Assembly: GCA_025361125.1 (NCBI GenBank)
Contig: JANYBM010000145.1
Coordinates: forward strand, 1-54,687
Reading direction: 5' to 3'
Length of the DNA: 54,687 nucleotides
Source: Holophagaceae bacterium
GTDB taxonomy: Bacteria > Acidobacteriota > Holophagae > Holophagales > Holophagaceae
Shown here piece after piece: positions 15,702 through 24,544 of the stretch. The position numbers and the translations under genes were made by a program. Below the pieces are notes generated by a model that was given only the letters and a program-made list of their open reading frames with translations, ran no database searches and was not told the DNA's origin. The first letter of the stretch is position 1. Every line of letters starts with the position of its first letter.

Positions 15702-18665
15702 ATGATAGAAAAAGGGTTTCCAATGCTGAAGGGCCTCCTACTCCTGGTTATGTTGTGGAGCCTGGGTTGTAGCGGATCGGGAAGTCCAGACCCTGCCCGC
15801 GCGCCAGCTACTTTCCAATTCAGCTTGGCCACCCAATCAGCCACTATCCAGGCCGGTGGAAAGCAAGATCTCCAACTCTCCATTTCCCGCACCGGGGGCT
15901 TTGATCAACCGGTCCAGTTCACTGTGCTTGGCTTCCCCGTCGGCGCCCTGGGGACTTTCAGCCCGAACCCGGCCCCAGGAAGTAGCACCACACTCCATTT
16001 AGTGGCCGCCGCAGACACGCCGACCGGTACCTATTCGGTGGTGGTCCAGGCCAGCGCAGGAGGGAACTCTCCGAGTCTTCCGCTTACCTTCACGGTCAGC
16101 CCCGCGCCGGACTTCCAACTCGGCGTCACGACCACCAACCTAACTCTGACCCAGGGCACGTCCGTTTCAACCCAGGTCAATCTCAATCGTTCTGGTGGTC
16201 TTGCTGACGGAGTGAACTTCAGCGTTGACGGCCTCCCCAGCGGCCTTACCGCGGTCTTCACCCCCAACCCGGCCACCGGTTCCACCAGCTCTCTCACCTT
16301 CAGTGCAAGCGCCTCCTGCACCCCTGGGACCTACGCCCTTAACCTGCAGGGTGCAGCTGGCTCCCTTCAGCACGCAACCTTGCTCAATGTCACCGTCAGC
16401 CCCGCGCCGGATTTCCAACTCAGCACCACCTATCCCAGTTTGGCCATGGCCCAGGGCACTTCGGCTTCTATCGCCGTCAACCTCAATCGCTCTGGAGGCT
16501 TCGAAGATGGTGTCAGCTTCAGCGCCGATGGCCTTCCCGTCGGGCTCACCGCAGTCTTCGCCAGCAATCCGGCCACCGGTTCGTATAGCTTCCTAAATTT
16601 CACTGCCAGTGCCTCCTGTGCCCCTGGAACCTATAGCCTAACTCTGCGTGGTGTGTCGGGCTCCTTGCAGCGCACGACCCCCCTCAGCGTGGCCGTGGGC
16701 GTTCCAGGCCCCGATTTCAGCCTAGGGGGGGCTGGCAATGCCTGGGTCGTTTCGCCGGGAGGCGGAATGGGGCAAAGGTTTTATGTCACCCGGGCCGGAG
16801 GATTCACAGGAGCTGTGGAGCTGAGCGTGGAGGGCCTGCCCACGGATGCCACCGCAAGCATCTCCCCCAACCCTGCCGTCGGCGATAGCTCAGTGGTGAC
16901 GGTTCGGATCCCCACAACTGTGGCAGAGGGCAAGTACGCTATCTCGCTCAAGGGTAGTTCCGGCACACTTTGGCACACGAGCCTTTTCGTCCTATGGATC
17001 ACGAAGCTACCAGCACTGGTGCTCTCTTTGGATCCATCCAGCGTTGTGCTTGACCCTGGCACCCAGGCCAATGTTTCCGCCAGCATCCAGCGTCGGGAGG
17101 ACATCACGGGCCCAGTCACATTGTTCGGTGATGCCACCCTTCCCAGCGGACTATCCTTGGCAGGGTTTCCGATGTACATCAGCGGGAATTCGACTTCCTT
17201 TCCCATCTCCGCGGATGCCGCTATGGAGGCCGGGAATTATGCCCTGGCTTTCTTTGCGATGGGCCCCGGCGGAGGTGGCGGCGGACGGTCCCTGCCCGTC
17301 ACAGTTCGCGGATTCAAGGTGAGCCTGGACAGCAACGTCCAATTATTTCGTGCGGGTTCCCCCTCTGATTCATCAACGACCGTTCGTATTTCCCACTACG
17401 GCGGAGATGCTTCATCGCTGGCCTTGAGTCTGGAAGGGCTCCCGGCGGGCATCACAGCAGCTTTTACCCCGACCCCCACAAGCGGCGATTCCTCCCTTCT
17501 GACTCTCCATGCGGATGGAAACGCGCCTGAGGGATCCGTTGCCTTGACCCTTAGATGCATCGGGAACGGAAGGACGCGGGTCTTGCCTCTGGCCTTGGTG
17601 GTCTCAGGGACTGCCACTTCGGCCTTCCATCCGGTAGGCCCCCCCTTGTGGGAATACGGCTACGGGAGCAGGGCAGTCAAGCTCAAAGATGGCCGGGTGC
17701 TGCTCACGGGTGGCGATGATATGGGCCCGATCCTTGCCAGCACTGAGTTCTTCGATCCGTCACTAGGTGGAGGGATCGGAGGGTTTGTCCAGGGGCCGCC
17801 CATGAAGAAGCCCCGTTACCTGCACACTGCTACGCTCCTCAGAGATGGGCGCGTGCTTATGGTGGGTGGCGACCCATCCTCCGGCTCATCGGGTTCCAAC
17901 CCGGCCACCGCCGAGATCTTTGATCCTTCCGCCAATGGCGGGAAAGGCGCTTTTGCATTGGTGTCTGCTACTCCCGCAGGCGGGACAGAACGCAATGCAA
18001 CGCTGCTCCCCGATGGCCGGGTGATGATTTTTGGTGGCAACAGTGTGGAGGTCTTCGATCCCCTCGGAGATGGCGGAAAAGGAACCTTCTCGCCGTTCGG
18101 ACAACTCCTGCATGAAAGAGCCCACTATGCCTTCCAGTCCTTGCTGGATGGTTCAGTCGTGATCTACGGAGGGGATGGCTACAGTCCCTTGGATGCCGTG
18201 GAGCGCTTCACGCCTGGGCCTGTCACAGGGCTATCGGCGCCACTGGCCTGGTTGAAAGTGGGCCGGTTCTTCCACTGTGCCGCAGGCCTTGTGGACGGCA
18301 GCGCCCTCGTGGTGGGTGGGGCAGATCCCTCCTACTCGGGACCCAAGGCCTTTGTCGAGCATTACGACCCTGCTGGCGCCGGCGGCCGCGGGATTTCAGA
18401 AATGCTCAAACCCATGAACTACCCGAGGGCACTGTTCAGTCTTACCCAGCTCCGGGATGGACGGTTGCTCGCGGTGGGGGGCCAGACCAACCATGACAAT
18501 ACGGCTACCGCCGAGACCTTTGATCCCTTGGCTCTGGCCAATGCCTGGCTCACCACAGGGAACCTCTCAGCACCCAGGGCTGGGCATTTGGCCATCCTCC
18601 TGGACGATGGTCGTGTGCTCATTCTGGGCGGCGGGCTCAGATCAGCAGAGGTTTATCAACCTTAA
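15702..18665 (+). CDS. Secreted lipoprotein with six Ig-like domains and a kelch-type propeller
   Basis: About 987 aa. A hydrophobic signal (LLLLVMLWSLGC) ends in a probable lipid-anchoring Cys. Six Ig-like domains of about 95-100 residues follow (roughly 30-640); domains 2 and 3 share near-identical DNA spaced exactly 300 bp apart (16095 and 16395). The C-terminal third has seven repeats of the form DGRVLxxGG followed by an FDP segment. The seventh ends at the C-terminus, so they probably form a seven-bladed kelch/galactose-oxidase-like propeller. I chose the ATG at 15702 for its GAGGGA site; 15723 is also possible. It is probably a surface adhesin or carbohydrate-binding protein; ligand unknown. 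Confidence 0.82.
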   Translation: MIEKGFPMLKGLLLLVMLWSLGCSGSGSPDPARAPATFQFSLATQSATIQAGGKQDLQLSISRTGGFDQPVQFTVLGFPVGALGTFSPNPAPGSSTTLHLVAAADTPTGTYSVVVQASAGGNSPSLPLTFTVSPAPDFQLGVTTTNLTLTQGTSVSTQVNLNRSGGLADGVNFSVDGLPSGLTAVFTPNPATGSTSSLTFSASASCTPGTYALNLQGAAGSLQHATLLNVTVSPAPDFQLSTTYPSLAMAQGTSASIAVNLNRSGGFEDGVSFSADGLPVGLTAVFASNPATGSYSFLNFTASASCAPGTYSLTLRGVSGSLQRTTPLSVAVGVPGPDFSLGGAGNAWVVSPGGGMGQRFYVTRAGGFTGAVELSVEGLPTDATASISPNPAVGDSSVVTVRIPTTVAEGKYAISLKGSSGTLWHTSLFVLWITKLPALVLSLDPSSVVLDPGTQANVSASIQRREDITGPVTLFGDATLPSGLSLAGFPMYISGNSTSFPISADAAMEAGNYALAFFAMGPGGGGGGRSLPVTVRGFKVSLDSNVQLFRAGSPSDSSTTVRISHYGGDASSLALSLEGLPAGITAAFTPTPTSGDSSLLTLHADGNAPEGSVALTLRCIGNGRTRVLPLALVVSGTATSAFHPVGPPLWEYGYGSRAVKLKDGRVLLTGGDDMGPILASTEFFDPSLGGGIGGFVQGPPMKKPRYLHTATLLRDGRVLMVGGDPSSGSSGSNPATAEIFDPSANGGKGAFALVSATPAGGTERNATLLPDGRVMIFGGNSVEVFDPLGDGGKGTFSPFGQLLHERAHYAFQSLLDGSVVIYGGDGYSPLDAVERFTPGPVTGLSAPLAWLKVGRFFHCAAGLVDGSALVVGGADPSYSGPKAFVEHYDPAGAGGRGISEMLKPMNYPRALFSLTQLRDGRLLAVGGQTNHDNTATAETFDPLALANAWLTTGNLSAPRAGHLAILLDDGRVLILGGGLRSAEVYQP

Positions 18666-18672
18666 TAGGACC

Positions 18673-19269
18673 TCAGACCAGCCTTCGCCCTTCCATGGCC
18701 CGGCTGAGGGTCAAGTCATCGGCGTACTCCAGATCGCTGCCTACCGGCAACCCCATGCCGATGCGCGTGACCTTCAATCCGAGCGGCTCCAGAATACGCG
18801 CCAGCCAGGCTGCGGTGGATTCTCCATCCATGGTGGGATTGAGCGCCAAGACAATCTCGTGAATCTCGTGATCCTCCAGGCGCTTGAGCAATTCGCGGAT
18901 CCTGAGCTGGTCTGGGCCCACTCCGCGAAGGGGCGAGATCAATCCACCCAGCACGAAGTAGCGACCACGGAACTGGCCATTGCGCTCGAAGGTGAGGACA
19001 TTGGATGCCTCCGCCACTACAGCAAGGACCGTTGGTTCCCGTTTGGGATCCTGGCAGATGGAACAGATGGGTTGGTCGGTGAAGGCGCCACAGCGCTCGC
19101 AAAATCCCACTCGGTGGGCGGCCTGCGTCAGCAACGCACCCAGGTGCTCCATGGCCTGTGGTCCTTCTTTGAGAAGGTGCAACGCCATGCGCTGCGCACT
19201 CTTTGATCCCACACCAGGGAGTTTTTGCAAGGCGTCCACAACCGCCTGTAGAGGGGCGGGGAGGTTCAT
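18673..19269 (-). CDS. recR: Recombination protein RecR
   Basis: RecR acts with RecF/RecO to load RecA at gaps. The 198-aa protein has the helix-hairpin-helix LQKLPGVGSKSAQRMA and a zinc finger with Cys57, Cys60, Cys69 and Cys72. A Toprim-like region contains GRYFVLGGLISPLRGVGP, and the C-terminus has TRIGMGLPVGSDLEYADDLTL-type sequence. Its start shares one base with the ybaB stop, which is the classical ybaB-recR arrangement, so the two are translationally coupled. It converges on the lipoprotein gene, with only 7 bp between the stop codons. Confidence 0.97.
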   Translation of the reverse strand: MNLPAPLQAVVDALQKLPGVGSKSAQRMALHLLKEGPQAMEHLGALLTQAAHRVGFCERCGAFTDQPICSICQDPKREPTVLAVVAEASNVLTFERNGQFRGRYFVLGGLISPLRGVGPDQLRIRELLKRLEDHEIHEIVLALNPTMDGESTAAWLARILEPLGLKVTRIGMGLPVGSDLEYADDLTLSRAMEGRRLV

Positions 19270-19571
19270 CAGGCTTTCAGGCCTGGGATATTCAATCCAG
19301 CGCCCATGCCTCCAGTGGCCTTGGCCATGGCTTCATCGGCCTTCTGGGCCGCGTCCTTGAAGGCGACTAACAGAAGGTCTTCGAGCATGGAGGGATCTTC
19401 AGGATCCATGGCTTCTTTGGCGATGGAAATCTTCTGGACTTCCTTGGCGCCATTCAGCATGACCTTTACCGACTGCCCACCCGCGGTGCCTTCGACCCGA
19501 AGTGTTTGCTGAGCTTCCGCCAGTTTCGTTTGCATGGCCTGGGCCTGTTTCATCAGGAATCGCATGTCCAT
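19269..19571 (-). CDS. YbaB/EbfC-family nucleoid-associated protein
   Basis: A small DNA-binding protein of 100 aa, typical for the family. It begins with a helical FLMKQAQAMQTKLAEAQQTL segment, continues with the beta part VEGTAGGQSVKVMLNG, and ends in a Gly/Met-rich tail. YbaB dimers bind DNA, and the gene is usually next to recR, as here. It is preceded by GGAGC close to the ATG. Confidence 0.94.
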   Translation of the reverse strand: MDMRFLMKQAQAMQTKLAEAQQTLRVEGTAGGQSVKVMLNGAKEVQKISIAKEAMDPEDPSMLEDLLLVAFKDAAQKADEAMAKATGGMGAGLNIPGLKA

Positions 19572-19580
19572 GAGTGCTCC

Positions 19581-20123
19581 TTATTTTAGTGATGTGAAGT
19601 GGATCCGGCGCATTCGGCGGGCCAGCAGTAGCATGGCCCAGTAACCTGAGGGGATGGCGAGGAGGCTAAGCAACATGCCTCCGTATAGGTATGATTTCAA
19701 CACGGGTCGTAGCATTTCATGCAGGGCTTCGAACCCCTGCCAGGTCACGAAACTGCGCCATCCGATCTCATGCCAATGGACGGTGGATAGATCCAGGATG
19801 ATGCCACGTCCCCGGATGAAATTCCCAAGGTAGGCTGACGCGGTGGCGATGGGCACCATGGTCCAAGGATTGTTGATGAACGCGGCGATGAACATCAGAG
19901 GCCGGTTCAGGCTTCGAAACAACGCGCAAAAAAGCAGCACCATGGCTGTATGCAATCCAAGCAAGGGATTGAAAGCCACCGCCAGCCCGACGGCGAAGCT
20001 CCAGGCGATTTTTTCTGGATCCAAATCTGGATGCAGAATGTGCTGCTTGAGCCTGGCGGAAAGACCCCGCTGCTGGGCTTCTGCGACCTTTGGGGGAGTC
20101 GCTTGGGCGGAATCATCCATCAT
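19581..20123 (-). CDS. DUF2062 membrane protein
   Basis: A 180-aa protein with the DUF2062 pattern: ARLKQHILHPDLDPEKIAWSFAVGLAVAFNPLLGLHT, interrupted here only for description, then INNPWTMVPI and a C-terminal hydrophobic segment with basic RRMRR. About three to four membrane segments are visible. Family members are often fused or linked to glycosyltransferases, but their function is not established. It overlaps the end of thiL by four bases and is followed by ybaB after 9 bp, so a thiL-DUF2062-ybaB-recR operon is likely. Confidence 0.88.
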   Translation of the reverse strand: MMDDSAQATPPKVAEAQQRGLSARLKQHILHPDLDPEKIAWSFAVGLAVAFNPLLGLHTAMVLLFCALFRSLNRPLMFIAAFINNPWTMVPIATASAYLGNFIRGRGIILDLSTVHWHEIGWRSFVTWQGFEALHEMLRPVLKSYLYGGMLLSLLAIPSGYWAMLLLARRMRRIHFTSLK

Positions 20124-21058
20124 GAAATGCCTGGCTGATGAGAGGGGAGTTCAAAATGATCAAAGCTGTGGTCGTCCAAAGGAATCCATGAGTCTCCAGC
20201 ATAAACGAGTACCGGTGATTCCCCTTGGTCCACGGCCTCAGCCACCGTTTGAAGTGGAATCCCCAGACGGGATTCCAGGTCTTCTTTTTTTACGGATGAC
20301 GCGAAACACCGGGCGTAGTCTTCGCCACCAAAAAGCTCATCGGCGGTAAGCCCTGGCTGCAATTTCATGGTCACGCCACTGGCATCTGCCAGCATCCTCA
20401 AGTCCTTTGAAAGACCATCCGAAAGATCTATGCACCCATGGATTTCAGGCATTCCCGCAAGCCGCGGTCCAAGTCCCAGGTTGGGGCTCGGAGCCAGGTG
20501 GCACCTGATGTCGGGATCAGGATGGGATGGCTCCCAGCGCAGGCCACGTTCCAGTTTTCGCAATCCGCTCAGACTCCGACCCAAAGATTGATCCACGAAA
20601 AGATGATCACCTTTGCTAATCCCATCGCGCCGCAGCCAACGCCTCGCGGAACCGAAGGCCGTTAGGCCCAAACCGATGCCTTTGGAGCGCCCCACCGTGT
20701 CGCCCCCAAGCACCGGAATATTGAATTCACGGGCCGCCTCCGCCAGACCCTTCAAAAACGCTTCCAGCCAAAGCATCTCTAGCTCCGGCGGTAAAGCCAA
20801 GGTGAGTGTGAAACCGAGGAACCTTGCGCCCGAGGCATCGAGATCCGACAAATTAACTTTCAGGAGTTTCGAGCCTAGGAGTTCGGGCGGATGCCACTCC
20901 GTGCGGAAATGAATTCCCTCTTCCATCAAGTCCGTTGTGACCAACAGCACTTCGCCGGGCGGTGCTGCCGGGATGGCTCCGCAATCGTCAATTAATGCTT
21001 CGCCACCAGGTAACAGGGCTTGGATGCGGGTCAGGATGTCCAATTCTCGGGAAGCCAC
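20120..21058 (-). CDS. thiL: Thiamine-monophosphate kinase
   Basis: ThiL phosphorylates thiamine phosphate to thiamine diphosphate. Signatures are IDDCGAI (metal binding), TTDLMEEGIHF, NLSDLDASGA, GGDTVGR, IDLSDGLSKDL and GGEDYARCF, all in the expected order. The length is about 312 aa. I chose the GTG at 21058 because it is preceded by GGGAG at a good distance and gives a typical N-terminus; a longer GTG start at 21097 is also open. The first motif is GxDD-like rather than the common GDDAA. It is cotranscribed with the DUF2062 gene. Confidence 0.9.
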   Translation of the reverse strand: MASRELDILTRIQALLPGGEALIDDCGAIPAAPPGEVLLVTTDLMEEGIHFRTEWHPPELLGSKLLKVNLSDLDASGARFLGFTLTLALPPELEMLWLEAFLKGLAEAAREFNIPVLGGDTVGRSKGIGLGLTAFGSARRWLRRDGISKGDHLFVDQSLGRSLSGLRKLERGLRWEPSHPDPDIRCHLAPSPNLGLGPRLAGMPEIHGCIDLSDGLSKDLRMLADASGVTMKLQPGLTADELFGGEDYARCFASSVKKEDLESRLGIPLQTVAEAVDQGESPVLVYAGDSWIPLDDHSFDHFELPSHQPGIS

Positions 21059-21258
21059 TTGATAAGTCTCCCACAAGGAGGCTATGGGCAGTGGCACTTG
21101 GCAATGATCCAGCAGTCATGAGTTTTGATGCTGATGGCCCCAAGCTCAACGCTCATACCTCAAACCCATGCCCCCCACGAGGTCTGTGCTTGGCGATGCC
21201 TGGTTCCTTTGATAATCTTGAAAGGTTCGCTCAACGCGTAGACAGAGGAGTCGGCCCC

Positions 21259-21513
21259 ATGGCAATCACCAAGGTTTGGATCGAAGAAGGCTGCATCGTA
21301 TGCAACGCCTGTGAAGCAGAAACCCCGGATGTCTTTCACGTGACCGACACCAGCTGCAACATCATGGGCAGTGCGCGAAAAGATGGCGTGGACAGCGAGA
21401 ACCGTGAAGAAATGAGTGAGCTGAACGATGACGTCCAAGCCGATCTGACGGACAGCATCATTGCCGCCGCCGCCGGGTGTCCGGTGGAAGTCATCAAGTA
21501 CGAACAGTCCTAG
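21259..21513 (+). CDS. Ferredoxin, single 4Fe-4S type
   Basis: An 84-aa electron carrier. Cys12, Cys15 and Cys18 lie in GCIVCNAC and Cys74 in GCPVEVI, matching the ligand spacing of monocluster 4Fe-4S ferredoxins. An additional Cys33 is visible. The remainder is strongly acidic, as usual for ferredoxins. I chose the ATG at 21259, with AGAGGAG eight bases upstream; the frame is open upstream but without protein-like content. A terminator follows at 21548. The redox partner is not evident from neighbours. Confidence 0.9.
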   Translation: MAITKVWIEEGCIVCNACEAETPDVFHVTDTSCNIMGSARKDGVDSENREEMSELNDDVQADLTDSIIAAAAGCPVEVIKYEQS

Positions 21514-21547
21514 GGGGCTGCGGGCGCTAGACTTTAAGACTGAAGTG

Positions 21548-21569
21548 GGACGGCGCTTGGGCGCCGTTC
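21548..21569 (+). terminator. Terminator after the ferredoxin gene
   Basis: A 9-bp stem (GGACGGCGC with GCGCCGTTC, one G-U pair) with a TTGG loop, followed by a short TTT. The T run is weak, so termination may be partial. Confidence 0.65.
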
Positions 21570-21632
21570 TTTGCATATACGAAAGACCTTTCGGCAGGAT
21601 GAAAGATTCAGTCATTTTCAGGTGAGGTCCCC

Positions 21633-22082
21633 ATGCTCCAGCGCCTTCAGGCCGATCTAAAAACTTCCATGTTGGCGAAGGACAGCGCCCGGACCGGCGT
21701 GCTGCGCATGGCCCTGGCAGCTTACAAAAACGAGGCCATCGCCAAGGGCCTTGGGCCTCAAGGAACCTTGAGCGAGGCAGATACCATCACGGTGTTCAAA
21801 CGGCTGGTGAAGAGTCGTGAAGATAGCGTTGAGCAATTCGCCAAGGCCGGTTATGCGGATCGTGCCGCGTCCGAGCAGGCCGAAATCGCCATCCTCAAGC
21901 CCTACTTGCCGGCCATGCTGGAGGGAGCCCAACTTGAAGCCGCCATCCGCCAGGCCATCGCTGACACCGGAGCGAGTTCAAAAAAAGATCTGGGCCAGGT
22001 CATGAAGGCTCTCCAAGCCACAGCAGGTGGCGCCTATGATGGCAAAGCCGCAAGTCAGCTCATCGGATCGCTCCTAAACTAA
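21633..22082 (+). CDS. GatB/YqeY-domain protein
   Basis: A 149-aa YqeY-like protein, all helical. It has LQADLKTSMLAKDSARTGVLRM at the N-terminus (two adjacent segments), then FKRLVKSREDSVEQFAKAGY, AEIAILKPYLPAML and a C-terminal LGQVMKAL. This domain also forms the tRNA-binding tail of GatB and is thought to bind tRNA, but the role of free YqeY is not established. A GAGGT site precedes the ATG. It is followed by a large inverted repeat and then proS. Confidence 0.9.
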   Translation: MLQRLQADLKTSMLAKDSARTGVLRMALAAYKNEAIAKGLGPQGTLSEADTITVFKRLVKSREDSVEQFAKAGYADRAASEQAEIAILKPYLPAMLEGAQLEAAIRQAIADTGASSKKDLGQVMKALQATAGGAYDGKAASQLIGSLLN

Positions 22083-22090
22083 AAAACACT

Positions 22091-22190
22091 ACGCGGAGGG
22101 CAGCGGAGTAGCGGAGGGTAGCTGAGAAAGCATTTCTTTTTCAACCCTCCTTTTCTCCGCTTCCCTCCGCTACTCCGCTACCCTCTGCGT
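22091..22190. repeat. Inverted repeat with 28-bp arms, CTCCGC-rich
   Basis: The left arm 22091-22118 and right arm 22163-22190 are reverse complements at 26 of 28 positions. The right arm contains CCCTCCGCTACTCCGCT and ends in GCGT, followed by GGTTATTTT. Each arm is itself built from CGGAG/CTCCG words, and the loop side adds a second, weaker pairing. The related single-arm segment at 10040-10090 shows the same order of words. It separates yqeY from proS and could act as a transcription terminator or be a dispersed repeat. Confidence 0.85.
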
Positions 22191-22221
22191 GGTTATTTTC
22201 CCTACTTGAAATGAGACCAAT

Positions 22222-24006
22222 ATGAAGCAATCGAAACTCCTACTCCAGACCCTTCGCGAAACGCCCAAAGACGCTGATGTCATCAGCCAACAGCTGATGA
22301 TGCGCGCAGGGATGATCCATAAGCAGGCGGCTGGCATCTACAGCTACTTTCCGCTGGCCTTGCGCAGCATCCGCAAGTTCGAGCAAATCGTCCGCGAAGA
22401 ACTCGAGAAAGACGGCTGTCAGGAAATCCTGATGCCTACGGTCCAGCCTGCCGAATTATGGGAAGAGAGCGGCCGTTGGACTTTTTACGGCAAGGAGCTG
22501 CTGCGCTTCAAGGACCGCAAGGACACTTGGTTTTGCTTGGGGCCCACTCACGAGGAAGTGGTGACGGACATGGTCCGCCGCACGGTCCACAGTTATAAGC
22601 AACTGCCTATCAACGTGTTCCAGATCCAAACCAAATTCCGCGATGAGATCCGCCCGCGCTTCGGTCTCATGCGAGGGCGTGAATTCATCATGAAGGATGG
22701 CTATTCCTTCCATGCGGACGACGCGGATGCTGACCGTGAATACTGGGTCATGTTCGAAGCCTACAAACGAATATTCGCGCGGCTTGGGGTGAAATTCAGA
22801 TCTGTGGAGGCCGATAGCGGTGCCATCGGTGGCTCCTTCACGCATGAATTTCATGTGCTTGCCGGCAGCGGCGAAGACGGCATTTTGAGCTGCAACGCCT
22901 GCGAATACACCTCCAACATTGAAAAGACCGAGGCTCCAGCGGTGCAGGCCGAAGCTCATGGAGCTGCCTTCGAGCTTAGGCGGGACCATTTTTGCACTCC
23001 CGGCATTGTCAGTCAGGAAGCCCAGGCCGCAGGCATGATTGATGCGGAGCATCCCAGTGGGATGCCCATCGCCCAAACCAGCAAGTTTTTCCTCTACCGC
23101 GTCACTTTGGCGGATCGGACCACCAAGCTCGTGGGTGCCGTGCTCAGGGGTGATCACGAAGTCAATGCTGTGAAGGTGAAGAATCTCATCGGCGCGACAG
23201 AAATCGAATTGTTCCCAATTGAAGAAGCCGAAGCCATCACCGGCGCCAAATCAGGATTCATGGGTCCCGTTGGGTTGAAGGATGTCCACTTTTTCGTGGA
23301 TTTGAGCCTTCAGGGAGCGGTGAACCTGACCTGCGGCGCGAACCGCACGGACTACCATCACTTTGGTTTTTCGCCGGAAAGGGATCTGCCGGGTTGCACC
23401 TCGGCAGACATCCGCATGGCGACTGAAGGTGACACTTGCACCCGCTGTCATAAAGGGCATTACCAGGCCTTCCGCGGCATCGAAGTGGGCCAGGTCTTCA
23501 AGCTGGGTACCAAGTATTCCAAGAGCATGAACTGCACGTTCCTCGACGAGCAGGGCAAGGAGCAACCTATGGTCATGGGTTGCTATGGCATTGGCGTCAC
23601 GCGCACCGTGGCCGCCACCATCGAGCAGAACTATGATGCGGATGGCATCATTTGGCCCTGGCCCATCGCGCCTTTCCAGATCCACCTGCTCAGTCTGGAT
23701 CCTGCGAATCCCGAAGTCAGCAGCCTGGCGGATCAGGTTGAAAAGGAGCTCGAAGCGGCCGGGTTTGAAGTGCTCCACGATGAGCGCGAAGGTTTGAGCC
23801 CTGGTGCCAAATTCAAGGATGCAGACTTGCTCGGCTTTCCCCTTCGCATCCTGGTGGGTGCCCGCGGACTGAAGGAGGGCCTGATTGAACTGCGGGACCG
23901 CCGCACCAAGGTCGTCGAGAAAGTCCCCCCTGCTCAAATTTTAGAGCTGGTGCAGAAGGCAAAAAACGGCATTATGAAAGAGCTTCAGTCCGCCGGAGGG
24001 AGATAA
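22222..24006 (+). CDS. proS: Prolyl-tRNA synthetase, bacterial type
   Basis: ProRS charges tRNA-Pro. The 594-aa length and domain order are those of the bacterial type with an editing insertion. The N-terminus shows MKQSKLLLQTLRETPKDADV, then FYGKELLRFKDRKD, LGPTHEEVVTDMVR (class II motif 2 region), and FRDEIRPRFGLMRGREFIMKDGYSFH. The editing domain (about 225-400) includes KFFLYRVTLAD and LVGAVLRGDHEVN. Motif 3 is GCYGIGVTRTVAATIEQN, followed by the anticodon-binding domain. An unknown gene follows after 3 bp and is probably cotranscribed. Confidence 0.97.
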   Translation: MKQSKLLLQTLRETPKDADVISQQLMMRAGMIHKQAAGIYSYFPLALRSIRKFEQIVREELEKDGCQEILMPTVQPAELWEESGRWTFYGKELLRFKDRKDTWFCLGPTHEEVVTDMVRRTVHSYKQLPINVFQIQTKFRDEIRPRFGLMRGREFIMKDGYSFHADDADADREYWVMFEAYKRIFARLGVKFRSVEADSGAIGGSFTHEFHVLAGSGEDGILSCNACEYTSNIEKTEAPAVQAEAHGAAFELRRDHFCTPGIVSQEAQAAGMIDAEHPSGMPIAQTSKFFLYRVTLADRTTKLVGAVLRGDHEVNAVKVKNLIGATEIELFPIEEAEAITGAKSGFMGPVGLKDVHFFVDLSLQGAVNLTCGANRTDYHHFGFSPERDLPGCTSADIRMATEGDTCTRCHKGHYQAFRGIEVGQVFKLGTKYSKSMNCTFLDEQGKEQPMVMGCYGIGVTRTVAATIEQNYDADGIIWPWPIAPFQIHLLSLDPANPEVSSLADQVEKELEAAGFEVLHDEREGLSPGAKFKDADLLGFPLRILVGARGLKEGLIELRDRRTKVVEKVPPAQILELVQKAKNGIMKELQSAGGR

Positions 24007-24009
24007 ACA

Positions 24010-24483
24010 ATGGCCGAGGGTCCCATTTACCTGACCACCTTCATCGAAGGCGTGCTGGTGCATGGCTCCTCAAACCCATCCGTGTTGTTGGTGCCTTCAG
24101 TGCATTCGCCCCACCGGGGCCTGCTGATGCCGCCGCAAGTGCCCTGGGCGCCGGGGTTTCTTCCACCTGCATTGCTGCAGAACCTCATTGATGCCACTTG
24201 GAAAATTCCCTTTCGCTTTTCAGATAGCAGCAAACTACCGGTGGTTTTTGATGAGCGAACCTCCCGCCTGCCCACGCCCTGGCTCCTGCGCCTGGAAGGA
24301 CTCGAAGGCCAGCAACGTCTGTACATCACCCATCTCCTGCGCTGCAAAGCCACTCAGGATCAGCTTCCCACGCCGCCCGAAGGCGGAATCTGGCTCACCG
24401 AAAGCACGCTTCAGGCCATGGATATCGTGGGTGGTGTGAAACGGCTTTGTCAGGCAGCATTGTGGGCGGTGAAAGAGGGATGA
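24010..24483 (+). CDS. Hypothetical protein downstream of proS
   Basis: A 157-aa soluble protein that I do not recognise. It has no signal peptide, membrane span or Cys cluster. The N-terminus IYLTTFIEGVLVHG and the two Pro-rich stretches (MPPQVPWAPGFLPP and PTPPEGGIW) are its most distinctive parts. The gene starts 3 bp after the proS stop, and its GGAGG ribosome binding site lies inside the proS end, so it is translationally linked to proS. The bidirectional terminator at 24503 closes the unit. Confidence 0.75.
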   Translation: MAEGPIYLTTFIEGVLVHGSSNPSVLLVPSVHSPHRGLLMPPQVPWAPGFLPPALLQNLIDATWKIPFRFSDSSKLPVVFDERTSRLPTPWLLRLEGLEGQQRLYITHLLRCKATQDQLPTPPEGGIWLTESTLQAMDIVGGVKRLCQAALWAVKEG

Positions 24484-24502
24484 GGCCCAAGTCTAAAGAA
24501 AA

Positions 24503-24528
24503 AAAAGGGCGCCTCGGGGCGCCCTTTT
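24503..24528. terminator. Bidirectional terminator between proS unit and ndk
   Basis: AAAAGGGCGCC pairs perfectly with GGCGCCCTTTT around a TCGG loop, with A runs on one side and T runs on the other. It can therefore serve the plus-strand unknown gene and the convergent ndk. Confidence 0.9.
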
Positions 24529-24544
24529 CATTGAACCTCGACTC

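Noticed and set aside
15702-16700. Assembly artefact in the 300-bp periodic Ig region
   Set aside because: The copies differ at many positions and the reading frame is intact, so this is best read as a genuine tandem duplication.
23251-23937. Minus-strand open frame of 228 codons
   Set aside because: Antisense to proS; high GC produces long shadow frames throughout this window.
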